Shown here: in pieces, positions 50,669-59,825 of the stretch
Layout of the letters: the number at the start of each line of letters is the position of its first letter
Numbering within the stretch: position 1 is the first letter of the stretch
From: Nodosilinea sp. LEGE 06152
GTDB lineage: Bacteria > Cyanobacteriota > Cyanobacteriia > Phormidesmidales > Phormidesmidaceae
NCBI RefSeq assembly: GCF_015207525.1
Contig: NZ_JADEWR010000015.1
Location: 85,124 to 149,123 of the forward strand
Direction: 5' to 3'
DNA length: 64,000 nt
The notes under the pieces: model-generated
Told to the model about the DNA's origin: nothing
Database searches by the model: none
What the model saw: the letters and a program-made list of their open reading frames with translations, nothing else
Made by a program: the position numbers and the translations under genes

Positions 50669-53600
50669 ATGATGCAAATTCTCCACGGCACCTGGATACC
50701 TCAGCCCGCCGCCGACTTCGTGCAGACGGGGGCTTTTTATCTATGGGTAGAAACGGAGGCCAAGAGCCACCGTAAGTTATCGCCACCCACCCACCCTTTT
50801 CACCTGCCCGAGGCCGATTTGGTGCCCGTGCTCACCGATGAACTGGGTCTAAAATCCCCCGATCGCCGCCCCCTCGCCACCTTCATCACCCCCCACACAT
50901 TCCTATTGCCCACGGTAGACGACCAGCCGCTGCCTTCTTTAGAGCTATCGCGCTACCTGGAGGCGGAAATTCCAGACAGCTTTGACTGGCAGTACTGGCA
51001 GGTCGATGGCTACCAGGTGCCGGTGCTGGCCGATGTGATTAGTTTGCTGAATAATCTGCACTTTCTGGCTGTCTACAACCTGGCGGAGGTGCAGCTGGGG
51101 GCCGACCTACTGTTTTGGCACCACTACACTCAGGCGTTTAAGCAGGTGATTCTGCGCGATCAGTACATTCCCGCTTTGAAGTATCGGCAGGTTGCGGCAG
51201 CCAAAACATCCACCCGGCGCACAGCAGCGAGAACCAAGGCAGCGACTAAAAAACAGACGACAAAAACAGAGCCAGGATTTGAAATTTATTCTGGCTGGGA
51301 AATTATTGGCGATCGCTACACCGAGCACATCCAAACCTATACCGACTACATGCCCCTGCTCTGCGTCGCCGGGTTTGAGGAACCACCCCAGACGCCAACC
51401 TTCTACGATCGCACCACCCTCCTCCGCCACTTTTCAGAATGCTTTGTCGATGACCTGGTACGGGGTACGGCGATGCCCCAGAGCTATCTCAAAACCGTAG
51501 AGAATTCCCTGATTCAGGACTGTTTGCAGGTCAAGACTCCGGGCAAATCGGCGGCAGATCTGGAGCGGTATCAGCATTGGCAGGGATGGCGCGATCGCAT
51601 TGTCCGCACCCAGACCGACCAGACCTTTTATCTCTACTTTCATCTGCAAGACCCGTTCAAACCAGAAGATCCCTGGCAGCTCCAATTTCAGGTCGCCCCC
51701 AAGCACGACCCATCGCTGAGGGTATCCCTCGACGATTACTGGCGCATGGGTCCCAAGCAGCAAAAGCAGGTGAAAGCCCAGTGCGGCGATGACTTCGAGC
51801 AGCATTTACTCATGAACCTGGGCTATGCCGCCCGCATCTACCCCGACCTGTGGCGTGGTCTGGAGACCGATCAGCCCATCGGCATTCACCTGAATCTCGA
51901 CACCGCCTTCACCTTTCTAAAAGAGTCCGCCTGGGTGCTGGAGGATGCGGGGTACAAAGTGATCGTCCCTGCCTGGTGGACGCCCAAGGGTCGCCAGCGG
52001 GCCAAGGTGCGGCTGCGAGCCAAGGGCAAATCGGTCAGCGGCGGCGACAAATCCAAGGGCTACTTTTCCTACGACACCCTGGTGCAGTACCAGTACGATT
52101 TGGCGATCGGCGATCAGCCCGTCACCGAGCAAGAGTGGCAGCAGCTCGTCAAAGCCAAGTCGCCCCTGGTCAAATTTCGCGGCCAGTGGATGGAGCTAGA
52201 CCAGGACAAAATGCAGCAAATGCTGGAGTTTTGGCAGCAGCAACAGGCCGCCAACCCCGAGATGAGCCTGCTCGACTTCATGCGCCTGACCAGCGGTGAG
52301 GCCGACGATGATCTGGAGGTGGAGTTCGATCGCGACGACACCCTGGCCGCCATGCTCACCCAACTCAGCGACAAAACCCGCCTCGAACTCACCCCCGACC
52401 CCGACCAGCTCCAGGGCCACCTGCGCGACTACCAAAAGCGCGGCCTCTCCTGGCTGCACTACTTAGAGAATCTGGGCCTAAACGGGTGCCTGGCCGACGA
52501 CATGGGCCTGGGCAAAACCGTGCAGGTGATCGCCCGCTTGATTCAAGAGCGCGAAGAAGTGGATCAGCCCATTCCTCCCACGCTATTGATTGCGCCAACT
52601 TCTGTAGTGGGTAACTGGCATCACGAGATCGAAAAGTTTGCGCCGCACTTAAAGGCGGTAGTGCACCATGGGGGCGATCGCAGCCCAGATACCAAAGCCT
52701 TCAAAGCCCTCTGCCGCGACCACGATGTGGTGATCACCTCCTTCACCTTGGCCCGCAAAGACGCCAAGCTGCTGGAGGGCGTCACCTGGCACCGCATTGT
52801 GCTCGACGAAGCCCAAAATATCAAAAACCCCAAAACCGCCCAAACCAAAGCCATTCTCAAGCTCAACGCCAACCACCGCCTCGCCCTCACCGGCACCCCG
52901 GTCGAAAACCGTCTGATGGATCTGTGGTCGATTTTTAACTTTCTCAATCCGGGCTACCTGGGCACCCAGACCCAGTTTCGCAAACAGTTCGAGCTGCCAA
53001 TTCAAAAAGAAAACAGCCCCGCCCGCTCTGCCACCCTCAAAAAGCTGGTAGAACCCTTTATTCTGCGGCGGCTCAAAACCGACCAATCGATCATCAAAGA
53101 CTTGCCCGACAAAGTCGAGCAAAAGCTGTTCTGCAACCTCACCCCCGAGCAGGCTTCCCTCTACGAAGCGGTGCTCAAAGATGTCACTGAGCAGATCGAA
53201 ACCAGCGAGGGCATTCAGCGCCAGGGACTAATTCTCGCCACCCTGACCAAGCTCAAGCAGATCTGCAACCATCCCCGTCAGTTTTTGCAGGATGGTAGCG
53301 AGTTTACACCCGAGCGATCGCACAAGCTCAGCCGCTTGCTCGAAATGCTCGATGAAGTGGTAGCCGAAGGCGAAAGCGCCCTGGTCTTCAGCCAGTTTCG
53401 CGAAATTGGCGATGCCCTAGAGCACCACCTGCGCCACACCTGCCACTACAACACCTACTACATCCACGGCGGCACCAACCGCCAAAAGCGTGAACAGATG
53501 ATCGCCGACTTTCAAAACCCCGAGACCGAGCCCGCCATCTTTGTGCTGTCCCTAAAAGCCGCCGGGGTGGGCATCACCCTCACCCAGGCCAACCACGTCT

Positions 53601-53860
53601 TCCACTTCGATCGCTGGTGGAACCCTGCTGTCGAAGATCAGGCCACCGATCGCGCCTTTCGCATTGGCCAGAAGAAAAATGTCTTTGTCCACAAGTTCGT
53701 CGCTATGGGCACCCTCGAAGAACGCATCGACCAGATGATTGAGGATAAGAAAAAGCTGGCGGGTGCGATCGTCGGTGCCGATGAATCGTGGCTGACAGAG
53801 CTAGACAACGACGCCTTCAAACAACTGATCGCCCTCAACAAAAGCGCGATCATGGAATGA
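50669..53860 (+). CDS. SNF2-family DNA-dependent ATPase/helicase
   Basis: This 1063-residue protein has an N-terminal region of about 600 residues (with a Lys/Thr/Arg-rich insert near 175-195) and a C-terminal SWI2/SNF2 engine. Motif I is DDMGLGKT (about 610), motif II DEAQ in VLDEAQNIKN, motif III ALTGTPVENRLMDLWSIFNFLNPG, and the helicase C-domain motifs are SLKAAGVGITLTQANHV and DRAFRIGQKKNVFVHKF. It remodels or translocates on DNA. A SWIM zinc-finger gene follows after a VapBC-like pair. SNF2-SWIM pairs are a recurring bacterial arrangement. ATG repeats at 50669 and 50672. Confidence 0.93.
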   Translation: MMQILHGTWIPQPAADFVQTGAFYLWVETEAKSHRKLSPPTHPFHLPEADLVPVLTDELGLKSPDRRPLATFITPHTFLLPTVDDQPLPSLELSRYLEAEIPDSFDWQYWQVDGYQVPVLADVISLLNNLHFLAVYNLAEVQLGADLLFWHHYTQAFKQVILRDQYIPALKYRQVAAAKTSTRRTAARTKAATKKQTTKTEPGFEIYSGWEIIGDRYTEHIQTYTDYMPLLCVAGFEEPPQTPTFYDRTTLLRHFSECFVDDLVRGTAMPQSYLKTVENSLIQDCLQVKTPGKSAADLERYQHWQGWRDRIVRTQTDQTFYLYFHLQDPFKPEDPWQLQFQVAPKHDPSLRVSLDDYWRMGPKQQKQVKAQCGDDFEQHLLMNLGYAARIYPDLWRGLETDQPIGIHLNLDTAFTFLKESAWVLEDAGYKVIVPAWWTPKGRQRAKVRLRAKGKSVSGGDKSKGYFSYDTLVQYQYDLAIGDQPVTEQEWQQLVKAKSPLVKFRGQWMELDQDKMQQMLEFWQQQQAANPEMSLLDFMRLTSGEADDDLEVEFDRDDTLAAMLTQLSDKTRLELTPDPDQLQGHLRDYQKRGLSWLHYLENLGLNGCLADDMGLGKTVQVIARLIQEREEVDQPIPPTLLIAPTSVVGNWHHEIEKFAPHLKAVVHHGGDRSPDTKAFKALCRDHDVVITSFTLARKDAKLLEGVTWHRIVLDEAQNIKNPKTAQTKAILKLNANHRLALTGTPVENRLMDLWSIFNFLNPGYLGTQTQFRKQFELPIQKENSPARSATLKKLVEPFILRRLKTDQSIIKDLPDKVEQKLFCNLTPEQASLYEAVLKDVTEQIETSEGIQRQGLILATLTKLKQICNHPRQFLQDGSEFTPERSHKLSRLLEMLDEVVAEGESALVFSQFREIGDALEHHLRHTCHYNTYYIHGGTNRQKREQMIADFQNPETEPAIFVLSLKAAGVGITLTQANHVFHFDRWWNPAVEDQATDRAFRIGQKKNVFVHKFVAMGTLEERIDQMIEDKKKLAGAIVGADESWLTELDNDAFKQLIALNKSAIME

Positions 53861-53911
53861 TGCCTGAACATCTTCCATAATTGGGTAGAGCCTTCACGCC
53901 AGAGAGATATT

Positions 53912-54121
53912 GTGGATATTGAACAAGCCTTGTTAGAGCAGGTACGCTCACTCAACCCAGCACAGCAGCAGGCCGTTTTAGACTTTGCCGCCTTTCTCCG
54001 GCATAAGGTACCGATGGCTGTCAAAGAGCCTATTCCTGGCCTACACAAAGACATACCTTACTGGATGGCCGATGATTTTGATGCCCCCCTGCCAGACGAG
54101 TTTTGGCTGGGAGAACCATGA
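53912..54121 (+). CDS. DUF2281 antitoxin-like protein
   Basis: This 69-residue protein, starting at GTG 53912 after AGAGAG, reads MDIEQALLEQVRSLNPAQQQAVLDFAAFLRHK ... YWMADDFDAPLPDEFWLGEP. The helix block and the acidic DFDAPLPDEF tail are those of DUF2281 antitoxins. Its stop overlaps the PIN toxin start by four bases (ATGA), the normal translational coupling of a VapBC-like operon. Confidence 0.85.
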   Translation: MDIEQALLEQVRSLNPAQQQAVLDFAAFLRHKVPMAVKEPIPGLHKDIPYWMADDFDAPLPDEFWLGEP

Positions 54122-54495
54122 AACTCCTCCTCGATACCCACACCTTCATCTGGTGGGACAGAGAACCCGACTTAATTCCAGCAGAAACCCTCAGACTCAT
54201 GCGCCAGGCACAATTACTATTAAGCCTGGTGTCGCTGTGGGAGATTCAAATCAAAACTCGGCTAGGCAAACTCAATCTCAACATGCCTCTGGCCGATCTT
54301 GTAGAGCACCATCAGGAAAACGGCATAACGCTATTGGCAATCAGCCTGCCACACATTCTGGCGCTGGAGCAACTGCCTCAACACCATCGAGATCCATTTG
54401 ACCGCTTGCTTATAGCCCAAAGTTGCGTTGAATCTACGGCGATAGTTAGCCGCGATGCCATCTTCAAAAGCTACGACTGCCAAGTTGTTTGGTAG
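54118..54495 (+). CDS. PIN-domain toxin (VapC-like)
   Basis: This 125-residue PIN ribonuclease has the conserved acids LLLDTHTFIWW (Asp), SLVSLWEIQIK (Glu), HRDPFDRLLIAQ (Asp) and a C-terminal TAIVSRDAIFKSYDCQVVW (Asp). It would cleave tRNA or rRNA when freed from the antitoxin encoded upstream. Both genes are intact. It is inserted between the SNF2 and SWIM genes. Confidence 0.9.
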   Translation: MKLLLDTHTFIWWDREPDLIPAETLRLMRQAQLLLSLVSLWEIQIKTRLGKLNLNMPLADLVEHHQENGITLLAISLPHILALEQLPQHHRDPFDRLLIAQSCVESTAIVSRDAIFKSYDCQVVW

Positions 54496-54591
54496 CTACA
54501 TTTCCCTTCGACGTCAAAGCCACTCTTAACCCTGATTTTCTGCCTGACGCTTAAGCTCGACTTACAATAAAACCAGCACTGGAGGCTAGCG

Positions 54592-55428
54592 ATGGCAAAC
54601 TTTAGCCGCACCTGGTGGGGAAAAAACTTTATCAATGCGATCGAGCGCCTGACCGACTCGGGCCGCTTGCAGCGGGGGCGATCCTATGCCAGCGGCGGTA
54701 AGGTCAAAAGCTTTGAGATCGACGGCGGCCTGGTGACGGCCAAGGTGCGCGGGTCGGTGAACCCCTACTTTGGGGTGACAAAAGAACCAACCTACACCAC
54801 CACCATCGACTTTGCGCCGATTAGCAAAGCCAAGTGGGCGGCTGCGATCGCCCTCATCGCCTCCAAAGCCAGCCTAATCTCGCGGCTGCTGCTCAACGAA
54901 ATTCCCGACAATATCGAAGATAGCTTCAAAACCCTGGGGCTGAACCTGCTGCCCGCCAGCGCCAAAGACTTTAAGACCAATTGCTCTTGCCCCGACTACA
55001 GCAACCCCTGCAAACACATCGCCGGAGTCTACTACCTGATCGCCGCCGAACTCGATCGCGACCCGTTTCTGCTGTTTGAGCTGCGGGGGTTGCCCAGGGA
55101 AGCGCTGAAAGCTGAGCTGGCCAAATCGCCTTTGGGGCAGGCGCTCTCAGCAGAACTCTCAGCCCAGCAGCGATCGCCCGACCCCGTCGAGCACTACTAC
55201 ACCCAGCCCCAAACTGTTGAGGCGGCAACTCCCAGCCTGAAGGAATTTTGGCAGGGAGAGAAGCGCCTGCCCCAGACCGTTGAGGTAGCTACACCGTCCG
55301 CAGTACCCGCCATCTTGGTCAAAAAGCAGGGCGATTTCCCCGCCTTTTGGACTCGTGATAACTCGTTCATTGAAGCGATGGAAAGCCTCTACGATCGCGT
55401 TCGCAGCAAAAACAAAGACCGCCTGTAG
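54592..55428 (+). CDS. SWIM zinc-finger protein, partner of SNF2
   Basis: This 278-residue protein has an N-terminal domain (TWWGKNFINAIERLTDSGRLQRGRSYASGGKVKSFEIDGG) and a SWIM zinc finger at about 131-148: NCSCPDYSNPCKHIAGVYY, with the CxC...CxH pattern intact. SWIM fingers bind DNA or proteins, and this architecture accompanies SNF2 helicases. The C-terminal 100 residues are Pro-rich. It is transcribed in the same direction as the SNF2 gene, 731 bases downstream and separated by the VapBC pair. Confidence 0.88.
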   Translation: MANFSRTWWGKNFINAIERLTDSGRLQRGRSYASGGKVKSFEIDGGLVTAKVRGSVNPYFGVTKEPTYTTTIDFAPISKAKWAAAIALIASKASLISRLLLNEIPDNIEDSFKTLGLNLLPASAKDFKTNCSCPDYSNPCKHIAGVYYLIAAELDRDPFLLFELRGLPREALKAELAKSPLGQALSAELSAQQRSPDPVEHYYTQPQTVEAATPSLKEFWQGEKRLPQTVEVATPSAVPAILVKKQGDFPAFWTRDNSFIEAMESLYDRVRSKNKDRL

Positions 55429-55431
55429 CGA

Positions 55432-56073
55432 TCAATTGGTCTGGCGGAGCTGTTCTCTAATCCACTGGCGAAAGGCTTTGACCCAGCTAGTCTCGCCCAT
55501 GGTTTGGCTAGTCTGCAAAAATTGCAGCAGAGTATCTTGCCGCAGCAGTGGTAGGACGGTCGATACGGCTTGAGGGCGATATTCACTGTTGACTAGGGCG
55601 AATATTGTTAGCGCTGTGCCGTCAAATCGCCAGATTTCTGGCAAACCTAGGGCCGCATAAATCGCCATGCGATCTATAGAACTGCTGGTGTTATCGATCT
55701 CAATTGCTAGATCGGGCGGTGGGTCAACGGTCAAATCGATCTCATCCTTGCCGCGAACCGCCTGCTCGTGCTGAATGTAGTAGCACTGATCGGGCTCCAG
55801 CCCTTTGCTCAGGTCTGCTCGGCTCCAGGTGGTAGAGCCCAGGCTGCGAATTTCAGTCTCGGTTTCTTCAGTAGTGACCTCCACCATGCGGCCCATCAGC
55901 TTTTTATAGCTTTCGTGGGGAGGTAACGGCACCATGATCTCTAAGGCTCCCTGGTCGTAGGTGAGACGTTTACCAGGGGCGGACTCCAAATCGCGGCTTA
56001 AGCTTTGGTAAGTGGCCCAGCTGACCCCCTGCAAGACTACCTGGCGCTGGAGCGGAACTAAAACTGCGGTCAT
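55432..56073 (-). CDS. Uma2 family endonuclease-like protein (DUF820) 4
   Basis: This 213-residue DUF820 protein carries LTYDQGALEIMVPLPPHESYKKLMGRMVEVTTEETE, EPDQCYYIQHEQAVRG, DPPPDLAIEIDNTSSSIDRMAIYAALGLPEIWRFDG. The PD and E of the nuclease core are present. It is distinct in sequence from the three copies at 42-44.5 kb but closest in form to copy 2. It is convergent with the SWIM gene (three bases between stops). Confidence 0.86.
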   Translation of the reverse strand: MTAVLVPLQRQVVLQGVSWATYQSLSRDLESAPGKRLTYDQGALEIMVPLPPHESYKKLMGRMVEVTTEETETEIRSLGSTTWSRADLSKGLEPDQCYYIQHEQAVRGKDEIDLTVDPPPDLAIEIDNTSSSIDRMAIYAALGLPEIWRFDGTALTIFALVNSEYRPQAVSTVLPLLRQDTLLQFLQTSQTMGETSWVKAFRQWIREQLRQTN

Positions 56074-56117
56074 GGAAGAACTCCTGGGCCAATCGTTCCT
56101 GTGTACCCATCTTAAAA

Positions 56118-58424
56118 TCAGCGCAAGAACACCGCTACAGGGACGCGTTTGTATGCCGGAGTGCCTGCTCGCTTCTCAATGCGCGCCTTCATCAGCACAT
56201 TAGCCTCGGGGTAAAACATCAGCGCCGCGCCCGATCGCACCTCCCCAAAAATGATCTCAATGTTATCGAGCTGCCCCGCATCGCCCCGCACGCTGACCCG
56301 CTGGTGCTGGCCCAAGCCTGCCTTGCGAGCATCGTCGGGGTTCATCAAAATACAGTGACGGTGGGGCATTCCCCGATACTCATCGGCTTCCTTATAGACC
56401 ACAGTATTGTGCTGACCGTAGCTGCGCCCGGTAATCAACGCCAGCACCAGAGCGGGCTGATGTCTTGGGATGAGGCCAAAGTCCTCTAGTGTGGGCAGCG
56501 TCAGCGTAGGCAGCGGGGTAGGCTGCATGGCAGCCTTGCCCGACGGCGTAGGAAACTTCGGCTCTAGAAGAATGCGACCGCCAATGGTGAACTCAGCGTT
56601 GGTGTCATCGATCGCGCCAATTTTTTCATAGCCGGGGATGGTCTGAGCGATTAGCTCACGCACATAGCGGGTGTCGTGCAGCCGCCGCCACTGAATTAGA
56701 TCTTCTCCATGAACGCGGTGGGCCAGTTCCGCCAAAAAGTCGATCTCGGTCACCAGGTCGGCATCCTTCAGGTGGGTTTTGCCGGGGCTGTTGAGTCGCA
56801 CAAAGTTGTTGCCCGACTCCACGGTGGTTTTGTGGGGGTTCTCAAACCGGGCGTAGACCGGCACGATGATCGTGTTTTGCCGCGCCAGCCCGTGGAAGTG
56901 TCCCTGGTTGGGCTTGGTGGCCAGGTAGACAATCGTGTCGATGTTGCCCAGGGCGCGCTTGGCCTGGGTGAGGTCGGGGTTGGCGGCGTAGAGGTTGCCC
57001 CCCAGACACAGCAGGGTATCGACTTCGCCCGCATCCGCCGCTTCGATCAGGGCGCGGGCGTCGTAGCCCGGTTCGCGCTTGAGCGATTTGCCCAGCAGTT
57101 TCTCCAGCGCCTCGCGAATGCTGTCTTTGAGGTGGGCCGTCACCCCCATCGAGCCAAAGCCCTGCACGTTGGAGTGGCCGCGAATCGGCATCATGCCCGC
57201 GCCGGGCTTGCCGACGTTGCCCGTCATCAGGGCGGTGTTGGCAATGCTGTAGATGTTGTCAACGCTGTTGGCCTGGTGGGTGATGCCCATCGCCCAGGCA
57301 AATACCACATTCCTGCTGCTGTGAATCAGCTCGGCGGCGGCGACGATCTCCGTCAGCGTGAGGCCACAGGTAGCGACGATCGCCTCCCACTCGGTAGCGG
57401 CTACCTGATCCACTACCTCCTGCCAGTGCTCGGTGTGGGCCTTGAGGTAGTCGTACTGCACCCAACCCCGTTCTAGCAGCACCTTTTGAATGCCCACAAA
57501 CAGGGCCAGATCGCTGCCGGGTATCGGCTGCAAAAACAGCGAGGCAATCTCCTGGCCCTGCACCAGCCGCAGCGGATGGGCTGGGGAGCCAAACTTGGCT
57601 AGGCCTACCTCTTTGACAGGATTGATGACGAGGACTTTGCCGCCGCGATCGCGCAGTTCAATCAGCTCATTCATCAGCCGAGGGTGGTTGGCCGGGGCAT
57701 TTGACCCCACCAGCACCACGCAGTCGGCCTGGCGCAGGCTCTCTAGACTAACCAGCGAAGTGCCAGTGCCAAACACTTTGTTGAGGCTGACCGTAGACGG
57801 GGCGTGGCACAGGTCAGAACAGTCGGCCAGGTTGTTAGAGCCAAGCGCCCGCACCATCAGCTGGAGCAAAAAGGCGGCCTCGTTGGACGATCGCCCCGAA
57901 CTGTAGGAGGCTATCCGCTGCGGTGGCAGCGAAAAGCCAGCGGCAGTGAGCTGGTAGATTTCTTCCCAGCTCACCCGTTCGTAGTGGTCAGACCCGGCCT
58001 GCCGAATTACCGGAAAGCTGAGGCGACCCAGGCGATCGGCCTCGCGAGAGGTGAGCGCTTGCAGTTCTGAGATGGTATGGCGATCGAAGAAGTGGTCGCC
58101 CAGACCAGGCTGCAGCTCCGACGAGATGGCCTGCACGCTTTTCATGCAGCGCTGGAGCGGTTCTTCTAACTCGTTGATAAAGCCGCCATTCTGCCCCCCG
58201 GTGCCCCAGGCGCACGACAAACAGGCGCTTTTGTGAAACAGCGTTTGCCAAATCTTCGGCCCCTGGAGCGACAGCGTTTTTTCGGCCCAGTACTCAATTA
58301 TCGGCAGACCACCACCAACGGCAGGGGCAGGGATAGATTCGTCGGCCAGGAAACTACCGTGGGCAGGTGGCACGGCTGAGGGGGCAGGGTCGCCGTCGAG
58401 TCGATCGCGTTCGGTCATAGTCAA
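56118..58424 (-). CDS. FdhF/YdeP-family molybdopterin oxidoreductase
   Basis: This 768-residue enzyme of the DMSO-reductase superfamily matches the YdeP/FdhF group. Landmarks are KSACLSCAWGTGGQNGGF near the N terminus, GRSSNEAAFLLQLMVRALGSNN, NLADCSDLCHAPSTVSL (Mo-cofactor loop, with Cys in the position of Sec/Cys in formate dehydrogenases), GSNAPANHPRLMNEL, GAGMMPIRGHSNVQG and, at the end, RMNPDDAR-type LNPDDARKAGL and SYGQHNTVVYKEADEYRGMPHR. It binds bis-molybdopterin guanine dinucleotide. The substrate is not known; no Fe-S or membrane subunit is adjacent. Confidence 0.87.
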   Translation of the reverse strand: MTMTERDRLDGDPAPSAVPPAHGSFLADESIPAPAVGGGLPIIEYWAEKTLSLQGPKIWQTLFHKSACLSCAWGTGGQNGGFINELEEPLQRCMKSVQAISSELQPGLGDHFFDRHTISELQALTSREADRLGRLSFPVIRQAGSDHYERVSWEEIYQLTAAGFSLPPQRIASYSSGRSSNEAAFLLQLMVRALGSNNLADCSDLCHAPSTVSLNKVFGTGTSLVSLESLRQADCVVLVGSNAPANHPRLMNELIELRDRGGKVLVINPVKEVGLAKFGSPAHPLRLVQGQEIASLFLQPIPGSDLALFVGIQKVLLERGWVQYDYLKAHTEHWQEVVDQVAATEWEAIVATCGLTLTEIVAAAELIHSSRNVVFAWAMGITHQANSVDNIYSIANTALMTGNVGKPGAGMMPIRGHSNVQGFGSMGVTAHLKDSIREALEKLLGKSLKREPGYDARALIEAADAGEVDTLLCLGGNLYAANPDLTQAKRALGNIDTIVYLATKPNQGHFHGLARQNTIIVPVYARFENPHKTTVESGNNFVRLNSPGKTHLKDADLVTEIDFLAELAHRVHGEDLIQWRRLHDTRYVRELIAQTIPGYEKIGAIDDTNAEFTIGGRILLEPKFPTPSGKAAMQPTPLPTLTLPTLEDFGLIPRHQPALVLALITGRSYGQHNTVVYKEADEYRGMPHRHCILMNPDDARKAGLGQHQRVSVRGDAGQLDNIEIIFGEVRSGAALMFYPEANVLMKARIEKRAGTPAYKRVPVAVFLR

Positions 58425-58648
58425 ACTCCCTCAACAGCCGCCATCTATCACTATAGCGAGAGCGCTAGGGGCGAGAAACTCAGCCAGAAGGTAGAGAGAG
58501 ACTGAGCCAGTGCCCCCGGTAGACCGTTTCAGCCAAGGGCGCGCGATCGCAACCCTCCCTAAGGCCGATGTCTTCCCTCTGAGAGAAGACAGAAGATTTT
58601 CCTCTTGGCAAAATAAATATAGATGTTATGCAAAGGAGGTTTCTTGAC

Positions 58649-58957
58649 ATGAACCACCTAAACAAAAGTTTGCTCAGCCTTGCCATTTTGGGTGCAGCAG
58701 CCCTAAACACGTTTCCAGCAACGGCTCAAGTGTTTGAAATTGGCGATCAAATCCAGTTCGACCTGAGAGAAGATCGCAACCCAGAACTGCGCCCCAGTCT
58801 ATCCACCGATGGCAATCAGTTGAATATTCAGCTTGAAGAACAGCCTCAGCCCGAAACCCGCTTTCGCTTTGGCGAAGATGGGCTAGAGATTCGCCAGGAG
58901 CAGCCAGCGCCCAGAGAACGGCTCAACCTGACTGTGCCCATTGAAGCGGACGAATAG
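58649..58957 (+). CDS. Small exported protein of unknown function
   Basis: This 102-residue protein has an N-terminal signal peptide (NHLNKSLLSLAILGAAALNTFPATA). The acidic, Gln- and Arg-rich mature part is FEIGDQIQFDLREDRNPELR ... RFRFGEDGLEIRQEQPAPRERLNLTVPIE, with two similar RF/FD strand units. AAAGGAGG lies ten bases before the ATG at 58649, a very strong ribosome-binding site, so the longer frame from 58628 is not used. No family is recognised. Confidence 0.7.
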   Translation: MNHLNKSLLSLAILGAAALNTFPATAQVFEIGDQIQFDLREDRNPELRPSLSTDGNQLNIQLEEQPQPETRFRFGEDGLEIRQEQPAPRERLNLTVPIEADE

Positions 58958-59075
58958 TCTGCGATCGCACTGGGGCATTTCACTGGCCGCAATCCAGTTG
59001 GGATGACCCCGGTAGTAGAAAACGTCGGCCCTGTAAAAAGGATCAACCCGCAGCAGCGATTGAGAGCAAGGTTGG

Positions 59076-59531
59076 CTAAAAGTCATCAATCAAGCCACTT
59101 AGGCGCGCCAGAACAGGATCTTCGGGCACCGCTTCAACCTCCTCCCCACGGGTCAGTGTGTCTGAGACTGGTTGCGGAGAGGTTGAGGCAGCACCAGAGC
59201 CCATCAAGTGAACCATTTGCAGAGACAGCTGGGCCAGCTGGGCCTCTAGGTGCTCCAACCGGTTTTTCTCTTGGGCAAAAAACCGCTGTTCTACGCTGAG
59301 TAACTGAGCTTCAAGGCTCTCAATTCGTTTGTCTGTGGAAGGCAGTGGCTGACCAGAACGGGGGTGGTTACTTAACAGAAGCTGGTGGAGTGCTTCCTTG
59401 CAAAGGCTGCTAAAACTCAAGCCGGGCTGTTTCATCAGCTCAGCCTCGACAGCTGCTAACAAATGCTGATCAAGCTCGCTTTGACGAAACAAAACCAGCT
59501 TTTTTGTCTGGCGTAACCACTTCAATACCAT
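59076..59531 (-). CDS. Coiled-coil protein downstream of ParM
   Basis: This 151-residue soluble protein has a basic N terminus (VLKWLRQTKKLVLFRQSELDQHLL) and a coiled coil (RIESLEAQLLSVEQRFFAQEKNRLEHLEAQLAQLSLQMVHL, about 70-110). The acidic C-terminal tail reads EEVEAVPEDPVLARLSGLIDDF. It lies 294 bases after the actin-like gene on the same strand. The basic N-terminal segment (LFRQSELDQHL, FSSLCKEALHQLLLS) could be a ribbon-helix-helix, which would make it a ParR-like adaptor; that is inference. Confidence 0.7.
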   Translation of the reverse strand: MVLKWLRQTKKLVLFRQSELDQHLLAAVEAELMKQPGLSFSSLCKEALHQLLLSNHPRSGQPLPSTDKRIESLEAQLLSVEQRFFAQEKNRLEHLEAQLAQLSLQMVHLMGSGAASTSPQPVSDTLTRGEEVEAVPEDPVLARLSGLIDDF

Positions 59532-59534
59532 CAC

Positions 59535-59825
59535 TTTCGTCCAAAAATCATAGTGCCACCCACGAGTTAATATATCTTCCTACCTAAAGATATTTCCGCA
59601 CTAAAGCAATCCCTACAAATCACGAAAACTGGTAGGGTAGGTGTCTCGCATGCATGGGCAAGATGCCCATCCTACCAGCCTGAGTCTATTTAGATTGCCA
59701 TATACCCCACTCAACTCGAGATCTGAAGTTTTCCTATCGGCAAAACCTCACTGCTGGATTTGGGTTGGGTTTAGAACCGTTTTGGTTAGGCGAATCAACT
59801 TTCAATTAGAAAGAGACAAACGTAG
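59535..59825. other. Repeat-rich spacer between parM-like gene and its partner
   Basis: The spacer contains GGTAGG...CCTACC with the palindrome GGGCAAGATGCCC (59631-59676) and the dispersed hairpin copy 2 (59701-59771). No gene is recognised. Confidence 0.6.
59701..59771. repeat. Dispersed hairpin repeat, copy 2
   Basis: The sequence TATACC...CTCGAGATCTGAAGTTTT CCTATCGGC AAAACCTCA CTGCTGGATTTGGGTTGG aligns base for base with 7293-7362 over about 70 positions. It differs at scattered sites while the central stem-loop is kept. Confidence 0.75.

Noticed and set aside
56709..57476. 255-residue plus-strand frame opposite the molybdoenzyme
   Set aside because: Antisense shadow in a GC-rich gene; no recognisable protein features.
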